Part shown: piece after piece, positions 35,155 to 43,565 of the stretch
Layout of the letters: each line of letters begins with the position of its first letter
Numbering within the stretch: the stretch's first letter is position 1
Assembly (NCBI GenBank): GCA_964385175.1
Contig: CAYLNL010000008.1
Location: forward strand, 62,001 to 126,000
Length of the DNA stretch: 64,000 nucleotides
From: CAYLNL01 sp964385175
Lineage (GTDB): Bacteria > Bacteroidota > Bacteroidia > Flavobacteriales > Flavobacteriaceae
Direction of reading: 5' to 3'
Notes under the pieces: generated by a model
Databases searched by the model: none
Seen by the model: only the letters and a program-made list of their open reading frames with translations
Told to the model about the DNA's origin: nothing
Program-made: the position numbers and the translations under genes

Positions 35155-35385
35155 CGAATATTCTTATCTGTGTTTTTCCGTGGTATCCGTGAGATTTTTT
35201 TCTACACAACCCATACGGGTATTATCTGTGTTTTTCTATGGTATCCGTGAGCCCTTTTTCTACACAACCCATAACGAATATTATTATCTGTGTTTTTCTG
35301 TGGTATCCGTGAGCCCTTTTTCTACACAACCCATAACGGATATTATCTGTGCTTTTCTGTGGTATCCGTGAGATTTTTTCACACT
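35151..35385. repeat. tandem intergenic repeat, about four units of 53-62 bases
   Basis: Four units begin at 35151, 35213, 35271 and 35333 with lengths 62, 58, 62 and about 53 bases. Each has an ataacg-like opening, tatctgtgtttttctgtgg, tatccgtgag and ctacacaaccc, with few changes between units. It fills most of the 276-base space between two convergent genes; the first unit includes the DAHP synthase stop codon. The rest of the spacer shows nothing further. Confidence 0.9.
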
Positions 35386-35430
35386 TGCCACTGCCACGGC
35401 TTCAAAAAAAGTGAACGATATAAATTAGCC

Positions 35431-35886
35431 CTATCCTTCTAAAATTTGGGCAGCATGGTTTTTTGTATTCACATCGCTAATAACCCTCTCCACTACCCCC
35501 TTTTCATCAATAATAAAAGTGGTGCGATGAATGCCATCATACGTTTTTCCCATGAATTTTTTAGGCCCCCAAACTCCAAAAGCGTTAATTACCTCTCTGG
35601 TTTCATCGGCAAGAAGCGGAAAAGGAAATTTATACTTATCCTTAAAAGCCTTCTGTTTTTTCACGGAATCGGCGCTTACACCCAGGAGAACATATCCTTT
35701 GGCTTTTAGAGCTGCATAATGGTCTCGTAAACTGCAAGCCTCGGCGGTACAGCCCGGCGTATCTGCCTTGGGATAAAAAAATACCACTACTTTTTTCCCG
35801 GCATAATTGGCTAAAGAATGTATGTTACCGCTTTCGTCTTTCGCCGTAAAAGGAGGTACATTATCTCCCGCTTTAAGTGTTTTCAT
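35431..35886 (-). CDS. bcp: thioredoxin-dependent thiol peroxidase (Bcp/PrxQ peroxiredoxin)
   Basis: The 151-residue peroxiredoxin has the peroxidatic cysteine C46 and a resolving cysteine C51 five residues on, in DTPGCTAEACSLRD, the atypical two-Cys BCP arrangement. The WGPKKFMGKTYDGIHRTTFI segment is also typical. It reduces hydroperoxides with electrons from thioredoxin. A TATCTTTG -7 box at 35931-35938 lies 45 bases upstream and is divergent to the nth promoter. Confidence 0.95.
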   Translation of the reverse strand: MKTLKAGDNVPPFTAKDESGNIHSLANYAGKKVVVFFYPKADTPGCTAEACSLRDHYAALKAKGYVLLGVSADSVKKQKAFKDKYKFPFPLLADETREVINAFGVWGPKKFMGKTYDGIHRTTFIIDEKGVVERVISDVNTKNHAAQILEG

Positions 35887-35917
35887 ATAGTAGTTAGAAT
35901 ATTGTGTGGAGTTACTG

Positions 35918-35925
35918 TATTTTTG
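35918..35925 (+). promoter_or_regulatory. -7 box (TATTTTTG) of nth
   Basis: TATTTTTG lies 21 bases before the nth ATG at 35946. The longer open frame from 35904 would start upstream of this box, which supports the shorter start. Confidence 0.55.
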
Positions 35926-35930
35926 CTGCT

Positions 35931-35938
35931 CAAAGATA
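35931..35938 (-). promoter_or_regulatory. -7 box (TATCTTTG) of bcp
   Basis: Minus-strand TATCTTTG, 45 bases before the bcp start; it overlaps the transcript leader of the divergent nth gene. Confidence 0.5.
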
Positions 35939-35945
35939 CATAAAA

Positions 35946-36629
35946 ATGACGAAAGGGGAAAAGATAGCTTTTATTATTAAAACATTAGATGAGCTGTATC
36001 CGCAGCCTCCCATACCGCTAAAACATACCGATTCTTATACGCTCCTCATCGCCGTGATACTTTCGGCGCGCAGTACCGATGCACGGGTAAATATAATTGC
36101 ACCCCTGCTCTTTAAAAAAGCCACTACGCCCCATGAAATGGTGAAACTGTCTGTAAAAGAGATACAAGCCATTATTAAGCCCGTAGGCCTGTCGCCTATG
36201 AAAGCAAAAGGTATCCATGAGCTTTCCCAGATTCTTATTGATAAATATAACGGGCATGTGCCGGCCGATTTTGAAGCCCTGGAAGCGTTGCCTTCCGTGG
36301 GGCACAAGACAGCCAGTGTAGTAATGTCCCAGGCATTCCACGTTCCGGCTTTCCCGGTAGATACCCATATTCATCGGTTACTGTATCGTTGGGGTATCTC
36401 AGATGGCATTAGTGTAGTGCGAACCGAAAGAGACGCCAAAAAAGCCTTTCCTATGGAAAAGTGGAACACCTTGCACTTGCAGATTATTTATTATGGCAGG
36501 TCGCACTCGCCTGCCCGGGGATGGAATTTAGATAAAGACATCATTACAAAAACCATCGGCAGAAAATCGGTTATAGAAGCGTACTACCAGGCAACAAAAA
36601 ACACACCCAAAAAAAATACTATCCGTTAG
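35946..36629 (+). CDS. nth: endonuclease III-like base-excision DNA glycosylase without iron-sulfur cluster
   Basis: The protein, 227 residues from the ATG at 35946, has the Nth fold. The helix-hairpin-helix LEALPSVGHKTASVVMS contains the catalytic lysine, and the VDTHIHRL segment holds the catalytic aspartate. It excises oxidised pyrimidines. The C-terminal region, which in E. coli Nth contains CX6CX2CX5C for a [4Fe-4S] cluster, reads HLQIIYYGRSHSPARGWNLD here and has no cysteine, so the cluster must be absent. Clusterless endonuclease III/MutY relatives are known in other lineages. The upstream open frame from 35904 is not used, given the -7 box at 35918. Confidence 0.92.
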   Translation: MTKGEKIAFIIKTLDELYPQPPIPLKHTDSYTLLIAVILSARSTDARVNIIAPLLFKKATTPHEMVKLSVKEIQAIIKPVGLSPMKAKGIHELSQILIDKYNGHVPADFEALEALPSVGHKTASVVMSQAFHVPAFPVDTHIHRLLYRWGISDGISVVRTERDAKKAFPMEKWNTLHLQIIYYGRSHSPARGWNLDKDIITKTIGRKSVIEAYYQATKNTPKKNTIR

Positions 36630-36644
36630 ATTAGATTTATAGGT

Positions 36645-37856
36645 ATGAAAAATAATGATTTACTGGAAATTGTAAAAATATATGGCAGCCCTGTATATGT
36701 GTATGAAACTGAAAAAATAATAAGCCAATACCAGCGGCTTGTCAATGCCTTCCAAAAAGTGCCTACGGTGCGGATAAACTATGCGGTGAAAGCGCTGTCT
36801 AATCCTGCTATTTTGCGGGTGATGAAAGCGCTGGGCAGCGGGTTAGATACGGTTTCAATCCAGGAAGTGAAATTGGGCTTGCTGGCAGGCTTTGAGCCGG
36901 AGCGGATTATTTATACCCCCAACGGGGTTTCTTTAGAAGAGATTGAAGAAGTGGCAGCGCTTGGCGTACAAATAAACATAGATAATTTGTCGGTCTTAGA
37001 GCAGTTCGGGAACAAACACCCACAGGTGCCGGTGTGTGTGCGTATGAACCCGCACGTGATGGCGGGGGGAAATTCTAATATCTCGGTGGGACATATCGAC
37101 TCAAAATTTGGTATCAGCGTCCATCAAATGCCTCATTTACTAAGAATTGTAGAGAATACCCGGATGCGCATCAACGGCATTCATATACATACCGGCAGCG
37201 ACATACTGGATATAGGGGTGTTTCTCTACGCCTCTGAAATTCTATTTGAGGCGGCTAAACAGTTTAAAGAACTGGAGTTTATAGATTTTGGAAGCGGGTT
37301 TAAAGTACCTTACCGAAAGGGAGATGTAGAAACTAATATTGAAGAGCTGGGCGAGCAGCTTTCTGAACGGTTTAACGCTTTTTGTAAAACTTACGGGAGA
37401 CAGCTCACTTTAGCTTTTGAGCCTGGTAAATTCTTAGTGAGCGAGGCTGGTTATTTCTTAGCGAAGGTAAACGTGGTAAAGCAAACTACTTCTACTATTT
37501 TTGCAGGGTTAGATACCGGTTTCAATCACCTCATTCGCCCTATGTTATACAAAGCTCATCACGAGATTGTAAACATTTCTAACCCCAAGGGGAAAGAGCG
37601 GTTTTATTCGGTAGTGGGCTATATCTGCGAAACCGATACTTTTGCCAACAATCGGCGAATTGCAGAGATAACGGAAGGCGATATTTTGTGCTTTAAAAAT
37701 GCAGGGGCTTATTGCGCCACTATGGCGAGTAATTATAACTCCCGCTATCGCCCGCCAGAGGTATTGTGGCACAAAGGGAAAGCCCACCTGATTAGAAAAC
37801 GGGAAACGTTTGATGATTTGGTGAGGAATATGGTGGATGTTGAGATAACTCTTTAA
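36645..37856 (+). CDS. lysA: diaminopimelate decarboxylase
   Basis: The 403-residue PLP enzyme of the alanine-racemase-like fold has its Schiff-base lysine K49 in RINYAVKALSNP. It has the HIHTGSDI and FGSGFKVPY segments, and the substrate-binding C-E-T-D-T-F motif of LysA near residue 327. It decarboxylates meso-diaminopimelate to lysine. It starts 15 bases after nth and could be co-transcribed with it. Full length. Confidence 0.93.
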   Translation: MKNNDLLEIVKIYGSPVYVYETEKIISQYQRLVNAFQKVPTVRINYAVKALSNPAILRVMKALGSGLDTVSIQEVKLGLLAGFEPERIIYTPNGVSLEEIEEVAALGVQINIDNLSVLEQFGNKHPQVPVCVRMNPHVMAGGNSNISVGHIDSKFGISVHQMPHLLRIVENTRMRINGIHIHTGSDILDIGVFLYASEILFEAAKQFKELEFIDFGSGFKVPYRKGDVETNIEELGEQLSERFNAFCKTYGRQLTLAFEPGKFLVSEAGYFLAKVNVVKQTTSTIFAGLDTGFNHLIRPMLYKAHHEIVNISNPKGKERFYSVVGYICETDTFANNRRIAEITEGDILCFKNAGAYCATMASNYNSRYRPPEVLWHKGKAHLIRKRETFDDLVRNMVDVEITL

Positions 37857-37925
37857 TAAATGGTTTTTCCCCTATAGCATAGAACAATGACTACACTATA
37901 AAAAAATTCCAAAAGGAGTAAAAAA

Positions 37926-38027
37926 ATGACTGTATGCTTTGATGGTGATATGGACTCAGAAAACAAACAAGATTTTAAAAAGAGAGAAAAAGCGCAACGT
38001 TTAAAAAACCATAAAGCTATCTTTTAA
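37926..38027 (+). CDS. possible small protein, 33 residues
   Basis: An ATG at 37926 follows a GGAG 6 bases upstream, an unusually good Shine-Dalgarno for this genome, and opens 33 codons to TAA. The peptide is charged (DFKKREKAQRLKNHKAIF at its end), has one Cys, and resembles nothing I know. It sits 131 bases before the methyltransferase start and may be a remnant, a leader or a controller fragment of the restriction-modification locus. Evidence is only the ribosome site and codon content. Confidence 0.3.
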   Translation: MTVCFDGDMDSENKQDFKKREKAQRLKNHKAIF

Positions 38028-38127
38028 TCCTCAATTTTTCAAAATCGTAGTATTTTTTTGGTATAAGTAATTTTTAGAGGCGCCTATAAGCCCAAAGTTT
38101 GCGCAAGAAACCGGCAGTTTTTTTAAC

Positions 38128-38135
38128 TACCTTTG
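38128..38135 (+). promoter_or_regulatory. -7 box (TACCTTTG) of the DNA methyltransferase gene
   Basis: TACCTTTG ends 23 bases before the ATG at 38159. The longer TTG-start frame from 38099 begins upstream of it and is therefore unlikely to be translated. Confidence 0.6.
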
Positions 38136-38158
38136 AAACAACTTTAACTGAATGTGAG

Positions 38159-39046
38159 ATGGAGATTTTTGGTAACGACCAACATAAAATAATTCATGGA
38201 GATGCTCTGAAAGCATTGGCAGCCCTGTCTGACAACTCTATTGATTTAATTTTTGCTGACCCACCTTACAATATCGGCAAGAACTTCAATGGGCACAAGG
38301 ATAAGTGGGCAACCGAAGAAGATTATCTGACTTGGTGTTACAAGTGGCTTGACTTATGCGTTCAGAAACTGAAACCGACTGGCAGTTTTTATGTGATGAC
38401 TGCAACGCAGTTTATGCCTTTTTTTGACATTTACCTTCGCAAAAAACTTGATATTCTTTCAAGAATTGTATGGAGTTATGACAGTTCGGGAGTGCAAGCG
38501 AAAAAATATTTCGGTTCAATGTATGAGCCGATTTTGTTTTGCGTAAAGGACAAAGACAATTACACTTTCAATGCCGATAACATTTTAGTAGAAGCAAAGA
38601 CAGGTGCAAAACGCAAACTAATTGATTATCGCAAAGCTGTTCCGACAGTTTACAATTCTGAAAAAGTTCCTGGCAATGTGTGGGAGTTTGCAAGAGTGCG
38701 TTACCGCATGGATGAATATGAAAATCATCCGACACAAAAACCAATTGCACTTCTCGAAAGAATTGTCAAGGCAAGTTCAAACGAAGGTGATTTAGTTCTT
38801 GACCCCTTCTCTGGAACATTTACCACTTGCTTTGTTGCAAAAGAATTAGGCAGAAATTCCATTGGCATAGAGTTACAAGATGAGTATGTAAAAATTGGTT
38901 TGCGGAGATTGCATTTAGCCAAAGAGTTTAAAGGCGAAAAACTGCAAAAACAAATACGCACTTTTGAAACCGAAAAGCTGGCAACTGCCTCCAGCCTAAA
39001 ATTATTTGAAGAGCCACATGGAAAATATATTCACAGCAAACATTAA
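38159..39046 (+). CDS. type II DNA adenine (N6) methyltransferase, beta-class layout
   Basis: The 295-residue protein (ATG 38159) has the catalytic motif DPPYNIG near residue 34. The AdoMet-binding motif lies near the C-terminus (LDPFSGTFTTCFVAKELGR), so motif IV precedes motif I as in beta-class enzymes. It also has the ENHPTQKP segment that usually precedes motif I. It would methylate adenine, or less likely N4-cytosine, in the site cut by the next gene's product. The 3' end overlaps the next gene by 29 bases. The region is AT-rich relative to lysA, which suggests transfer. Confidence 0.92.
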   Translation: MEIFGNDQHKIIHGDALKALAALSDNSIDLIFADPPYNIGKNFNGHKDKWATEEDYLTWCYKWLDLCVQKLKPTGSFYVMTATQFMPFFDIYLRKKLDILSRIVWSYDSSGVQAKKYFGSMYEPILFCVKDKDNYTFNADNILVEAKTGAKRKLIDYRKAVPTVYNSEKVPGNVWEFARVRYRMDEYENHPTQKPIALLERIVKASSNEGDLVLDPFSGTFTTCFVAKELGRNSIGIELQDEYVKIGLRRLHLAKEFKGEKLQKQIRTFETEKLATASSLKLFEEPHGKYIHSKH

Positions 39047-40136
39047 AGCCATTTTACAAAAATACTTCGGAAAAAGTGCGGATGATATATTTGAAAAGAG
39101 TCAACTCATTCAGTATATCAATGAGAAAACCCGTTCTGCAAACAAAGGTTCTAAAGCCCGTTCAAGTTTCGCAAATCTTTATGCTGTTTATGTACTCATT
39201 GAAGATTATATAGCCAATGGTTATGACAAGGAAGGTGACTATTCAAAATATAAAGGGGCTGCGTTTGTAAAACTTTTAACACGACAAAGAGAATTACCAT
39301 TCGGAGGCAAACTCCAAAATCATGCGTTGAATAATCGCATGAACTCAGAGTTTCAAAAATATTTTCCGAACTCAGAGTTCATTCCTATTCTTCGCAACCT
39401 TGAAACCAATCGTTATTGGTTCAATGAAAACCTTCTGAAAATAAAAATTGGTAAATCCAACCTCAATATCGCCACGGTTATCATTGAGATTATTGATGAA
39501 TACACCACGACAAAGCAAGATGCGTTTCAGCGTTTCGTCAAGTCGTGCGAAGAACTTCAGAAGATTGGAAAAACCTCTCCAAAAAAAGTTGAAGCATTCA
39601 TTATCAGCTTGCTTGCACCAAATGTTGATGCAAGACTTTTTGAAATTGTGAGTTACTCCATTCTTAAATATTTCTACCACGACCAGCAAATTATTTGGGG
39701 CTTTGAAATGGATAAACTGAACAAAGAAAATCTGACACTATATAAGACAGGTAGAACAAATGCCAATGACGGAGGAATTGATTTTGTAATGAAACCGCTT
39801 GGAAGATTTTTTCAGGTTACTGAGACTCTTGACTTCAAAAAATATTTTCTCGACATTGATAAAATTCAGAAATATCCAATAACTTTCGTAATCAAGTCAA
39901 ACGAAGCAACGAAAATCCTATTGAAAAAAATTCGTGAGAACGCCAGTAAAACGTATTCAATCAAAGCCATCGTTGATAAATACATGGACTGCATTGAAGA
40001 AGTGATAACCATTCCAATTCTCAACGACAGATTTAACGATGCAGTAAAGCAAGGTTACTTGAATAAAATCCTTGATGAGATTGTAATGCAAAGCAAGATA
40101 GAGTTCAATTACGAAGATACTACTAAAACAGGTTAA
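39018..40136 (+). CDS. type II restriction endonuclease, PD-(D/E)XK type
   Basis: The 372-residue protein (ATG 39018) directly follows and overlaps the methyltransferase gene by 29 bases. A nuclease core is visible at GRTNANDGGIDFVMKP followed by RFFQVTET, that is G-G-I-D then a Q-x-T/E strand, in place of the canonical (D/E)XK. The rest is helical and Lys-rich. I cannot assign the recognition site or a named subfamily. AT-rich codon use matches the methyltransferase and differs from lysA and the downstream genes, consistent with acquisition as a unit. Confidence 0.8.
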   Translation: MENIFTANIKAILQKYFGKSADDIFEKSQLIQYINEKTRSANKGSKARSSFANLYAVYVLIEDYIANGYDKEGDYSKYKGAAFVKLLTRQRELPFGGKLQNHALNNRMNSEFQKYFPNSEFIPILRNLETNRYWFNENLLKIKIGKSNLNIATVIIEIIDEYTTTKQDAFQRFVKSCEELQKIGKTSPKKVEAFIISLLAPNVDARLFEIVSYSILKYFYHDQQIIWGFEMDKLNKENLTLYKTGRTNANDGGIDFVMKPLGRFFQVTETLDFKKYFLDIDKIQKYPITFVIKSNEATKILLKKIRENASKTYSIKAIVDKYMDCIEEVITIPILNDRFNDAVKQGYLNKILDEIVMQSKIEFNYEDTTKTG

Positions 40137-40338
40137 GTTTGCTAACCTTTCTGAAAACGCAAACACAAAATCTACAAAACGTTTATCCTAAAAATATTGA
40201 AATAGAATATTTTGGCGCATTTAGGTTAGCTCTATAATAATCTCCTCTCCCATTTTCAAAAAGTAATTTTTTAGCCATGAATAGTCTTATAAACTCCTAA
40301 GTGCTTCCCATTATAACCATATCTCAAATATATATTTA

Positions 40339-40346
40339 TATATTTG
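40339..40346 (+). promoter_or_regulatory. -7 box (TATATTTG) of the SRPBCC gene
   Basis: TATATTTG lies 13 bases before the ATG at 40359; the longer frame starts inside it with TTG (40344) and is rejected. Confidence 0.6.
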
Positions 40347-40358
40347 AAACAAAAAATT

Positions 40359-40874
40359 ATGAACCAGCTTACCTTCGATACATTCACTAAAAAAATTTAC
40401 ATTAAAGCGCCCCTTGAAAAATTATATAAAAGCTGGGCTACTGAGAAAGGCATTACCTCTTGGTTTTTGCGAGGCGCCTCTTATACTGATACCGGCAACC
40501 GGCGGAGAAACCCCGAAGAGTATATCCAGGCAAACGATGAGTATGTATGGACATGGCACAACTGGAATGGAGAAGAAAGAGGAAAGGTGCTGGAAGCCAA
40601 CGGTAAAGATACATTGGCTATTTCCTTTGCAGGTAATTGCAAAGTAACCCTAACATTGAAAGAGGTTGAAAAAGCGATTCTGCTCACCCTCACCCAAAGT
40701 AATATTCCTACAGACGAGGCTCATAAGTTGAAAATTCATTATGGTTGTAGCAACGGCTGGACTTTTTGGCTCGCTAACCTAAAAGCCTATATGGAACACG
40801 GCATTCTACTCAATGAAACAGAATTTGACCTTACCCGGGAAGCCCTGGCAGGTTATGAGTATGTGAATATGTAA
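40359..40874 (+). CDS. SRPBCC/AHSA1 (activator of Hsp90 ATPase homologue 1-like) domain protein
   Basis: The 171-residue single-domain protein belongs to the START/SRPBCC ligand-binding fold: FTKKIYIKAPLEKLYKSWAT at the start, WHNWNGEERGKV in the middle, and GWTFWLANLKAYMEHG near the end. AHSA1-like proteins bind hydrophobic ligands or act as stress-related cofactors; the ligand here is unknown. It has its own TATATTTG promoter and converges with the DUF922-type gene. Confidence 0.88.
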   Translation: MNQLTFDTFTKKIYIKAPLEKLYKSWATEKGITSWFLRGASYTDTGNRRRNPEEYIQANDEYVWTWHNWNGEERGKVLEANGKDTLAISFAGNCKVTLTLKEVEKAILLTLTQSNIPTDEAHKLKIHYGCSNGWTFWLANLKAYMEHGILLNETEFDLTREALAGYEYVNM

Positions 40875-40902
40875 TTTTTGAACGATTTTTCGGAGCGGTT
40901 TT

Positions 40903-41439
40903 TCAACGCATTCCTATGAGCGCCTTCCCTATTCGCTCTTGCCAACGCAACTGTTCTTCCCGGTTGCGGGAATAGTTGGTTTCCTCATCATACGTATCCT
41001 GGAAAGCAGTTAATTCGTTATTGATACCCTCATACAACTTTCTAATTTCTTCTTTCACATTTTCCGTAAAAACCGTAGCGTCTATAGCTTTTTTAAGTTT
41101 GCGTGCATAGAGTTCCGTAATATCAAAGTGAAGTTGTTCATGGGCTAACACTGTCTCATTTACCTGTCTTTCCCGGTACCAGCTTTTTTTAGGGTAGAAA
41201 AAGGCTTCTACCTTGCAATTCACCATTACCTTATTATTTTTCAGGAGCGCATCCATTTCATAGGTAATGCCAGAGGCTGTAATAGCAGCAGCGCTTACAC
41301 TTTCATCAGGCGTTCCCCTAAAATCTTTCCAGGTAAGCCGGTGCCCTTCGCGCCACTTTATAGAAGGCTCTTCAGCGACAAACGAAAAACAAAACACTGT
41401 CAGCGCCCATACAAACCCTATTTTTATGAAGGAAGCCAT
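40903..41439 (-). CDS. DUF922-type secreted protein with HExxH motif
   Basis: The 178-residue protein has a signal peptide of about 21 residues and a body with KWREGHRLTWKDFRG and the conserved H-E-Q-L-H in LAHEQLHFDITELYARKL. That motif is a likely zinc site, so a periplasmic metallopeptidase role is possible but unproven for the family. It overlaps the OsmC gene by 16 bases and is the last gene of the guaA-led operon. Confidence 0.85.
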   Translation of the reverse strand: MASFIKIGFVWALTVFCFSFVAEEPSIKWREGHRLTWKDFRGTPDESVSAAAITASGITYEMDALLKNNKVMVNCKVEAFFYPKKSWYRERQVNETVLAHEQLHFDITELYARKLKKAIDATVFTENVKEEIRKLYEGINNELTAFQDTYDEETNYSRNREEQLRWQERIGKALIGMR

Positions 41440-41831
41440 GAGAAAACCAGTTCTTTTTCAATATCGGGATGCAAGCTATACAAGACCGGGCAGGTGCGAG
41501 CGGTATTTTCTAAAATATGCTGCGTTTTCATATCAGCCGCAAGAGGCATCTTAACCACAACAATGATTTTTGAAATTCTACGAGGGTCAGACGCCATTAT
41601 TTTAGTTACAGCAGCCGTGGCGCCAGTGAAATCTATACCCAGTTGCCGGGCCTTAATACCCATCACCGTAAACATACAACTTGCCAAGGCAGTTGCCACG
41701 GTATCGGTAGGCGAAAAGGCTTCGCCTTTGCCCTGGTTATCAAGTGGTGCATCTGTTACAAATTCACTTTGAGAAGTTGTATGCACACATTGGGTTCGTA
41801 AATCGCCTAAATAGGTAACAGTAGCCGTCAT
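41424..41831 (-). CDS. OsmC-family peroxide-reducing protein
   Basis: The 135-residue protein has the OsmC layout with two cysteines. C15 lies in TQCVHTTS and C52 in ALASCMFTVMG, the latter being the conserved catalytic helix cysteine. It likely reduces organic hydroperoxides, although many OsmC homologues are uncharacterised. Its start overlaps the LysM/periplasmic-binding gene by 4 bases and its end overlaps the DUF922 gene by 16. Confidence 0.9.
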   Translation of the reverse strand: MTATVTYLGDLRTQCVHTTSQSEFVTDAPLDNQGKGEAFSPTDTVATALASCMFTVMGIKARQLGIDFTGATAAVTKIMASDPRRISKIIVVVKMPLAADMKTQHILENTARTCPVLYSLHPDIEKELVFSWLPS

Positions 41832-43555
41832 TGCGGTATTTCTTTAACTTCCAGATTATCATATTTCACAATATAGAGCGCCTTGTTATAATACCCTCCA
41901 AAAAGTTTTTTCTCGTAGCGAAACTTATTTTCCACATACTCCGTTTCCCCATGGTCTCGGGCGCTTTTATACAAGTTCTTGGCGCTTGCCAGTCGTAGCA
42001 ACACATCCATCATAATATCAAAACCCCTCACGGCATAGCGGTTGGGAGTAGTAAAATAGGCCGCCTCATACTTTTTAAAAAAAGTATTATCCAGGGAAGA
42101 CGGTTTATCTATAGTAGGATACTGGAACGAAAGATTAGAAAGTTGCGCATTAGAAATGGCTTCACTGCTAAAAGCATCTGTTTTATAAGTAGTGAGCAAG
42201 GTAATAGAGAAAGCTCTATTGTTCAGGGAATTGAGGAGAGAAGTAATATTGGCTGCCGAGGAATCATCACCGGTTTCCAGCACCACCCAGTTTTCATTTT
42301 TAGGCGAAAGCGCCGTTTGCAATTGTTGCAACGTAATAGATTTATCTTTTTTAGGAGTTATAATTTCTGCATCTGGTAGTTTCGCCTTGAGCTGTTTAAT
42401 AACCTCTGCATTCTTTTCATCGCCAATGAGAAGAATTTTTTTATCCTGAGAATGACGCGCTATATAAGCTATCATAGTTTCTCGCATATACTCTTCTGAG
42501 GGAATTGTTTGAAAAACATTTTCGTTTACCTCTATATTTTTCTCATTCAAGGGCGAAAGAATTGGCACATCAAATTTTTTAAGCCCTTCCGAAAGACTAT
42601 TAAAAGGGGCAGAATAAAAGGGGCCTATAACAGCTTGAGCGCTGGTTATATCTGTATCTTCCAGCAAAGTTTCCATTTTTGCACTACTCGCCTCCGTATC
42701 TATTACTTTTACAGTTACAGAAAGTCCTAATTGTTTGGCGGAATCGAGCGCTACAAGAGCCCCCGAGTAAAAATCGAGCGCATATTGGAAGGTTTTATCT
42801 GTTTTAAACCGTTTTTTAACCAGTTCTACCGAGTCTATGGGCACATTGTTGAGTTTTAGGGGTAGCAGGAGAACAATTTTAGACCGGTGGTTTTTGTTAA
42901 TATATGGCAGCAGTGTTTGTTTCTCTGTGGAAGAAGCCTCCGCTATAGGGGTATCTTTACCTGTAGTGGTTTTCGGTAACTTTAACACCATGCCGGCTTT
43001 AAGACCATCTTTCAGTTCAGGATTCCATTCCTGTAATACAGAGGGAGAAATATCAAAGAATTTAGCTAATGAATAGAGCGTTTCTTTAGGCTTCACCTCA
43101 TACAAAACGTATGCTTCCGAAACCCGGGGTATTTCTTGTGGTTCTTTTGGTGCAATATAGAGCGTATCGCCTACTCTTACCGTCTCGCCCATAGTGGGGT
43201 TTAGTTCTTGTAACTGCGCTACTGTGAGCCCATAGGCATGCGCTATTCCCCAACGCGTTTCGCGGGGTTTCACAATGTGAATACCAGTGGTTACATCTTT
43301 TTGCACTGCATTTTTATAAACCGGGATGCGTATTTTCTCGCCCTTTCGCAAAGAGCGCTGGTAGAGTTCTTCATTATATCGTTTCAACTCTTCTACAGAA
43401 ACCTGGTATTGCTTGGAAATACTGTATAAGGTTTCTTTCTTTTTAACTTTATGAGTTGTGAAGATAATTTCGGTTTGTAGCGGAACCTGCTGGCAGGCGA
43501 ACCCGGCGATATAGCTGGTGAAAAATATGATGCAAAACAGGCGAATAGCGTTCAT
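41828..43555 (-). CDS. LysM-repeat protein with periplasmic-binding-like C-terminal domain
   Basis: The 575-residue protein (ATG 43555) has a signal peptide. Three LysM repeats follow at roughly 33-78, 93-137 and 152-196 (HKVKKKETLYSISKQYQ, HIVKPRETRWGIAHAYG, YEVKPKETLYSLAKFF). From about 225 a two-lobed domain resembles branched-chain amino-acid binding proteins (KIVLLLPLKLN, ALDFYSGALVALDSA, AVIGPFYSAPF). The pairing suggests a peptidoglycan-held sensor or binding protein. The open frame to 43609 would overlap guaA, and MNAIRLFCIIFF is a clear signal sequence, so the shorter start is used. Confidence 0.88.
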   Translation of the reverse strand: MNAIRLFCIIFFTSYIAGFACQQVPLQTEIIFTTHKVKKKETLYSISKQYQVSVEELKRYNEELYQRSLRKGEKIRIPVYKNAVQKDVTTGIHIVKPRETRWGIAHAYGLTVAQLQELNPTMGETVRVGDTLYIAPKEPQEIPRVSEAYVLYEVKPKETLYSLAKFFDISPSVLQEWNPELKDGLKAGMVLKLPKTTTGKDTPIAEASSTEKQTLLPYINKNHRSKIVLLLPLKLNNVPIDSVELVKKRFKTDKTFQYALDFYSGALVALDSAKQLGLSVTVKVIDTEASSAKMETLLEDTDITSAQAVIGPFYSAPFNSLSEGLKKFDVPILSPLNEKNIEVNENVFQTIPSEEYMRETMIAYIARHSQDKKILLIGDEKNAEVIKQLKAKLPDAEIITPKKDKSITLQQLQTALSPKNENWVVLETGDDSSAANITSLLNSLNNRAFSITLLTTYKTDAFSSEAISNAQLSNLSFQYPTIDKPSSLDNTFFKKYEAAYFTTPNRYAVRGFDIMMDVLLRLASAKNLYKSARDHGETEYVENKFRYEKKLFGGYYNKALYIVKYDNLEVKEIPQ

Positions 43556-43565
43556 GTTGTTTATT

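Larger units (their letters stand above)
37857..38158. other. spacer before the restriction-modification genes
   Basis: This AT-rich 302-base stretch contains the possible 33-residue gene at 37926 and a TACCTTTG -7 box at 38128. Nothing else was recognised. Confidence 0.6.

Noticed and set aside
35180..35371. 63-codon open frame inside the tandem repeat
   Set aside because: It is read through the 58-62 base repeat units and owes its length to their sequence; no ribosome site and no family.
35151..35385. Possible CRISPR array
   Set aside because: Units are contiguous and nearly identical over their whole length; there are no unique spacers and no cas genes.
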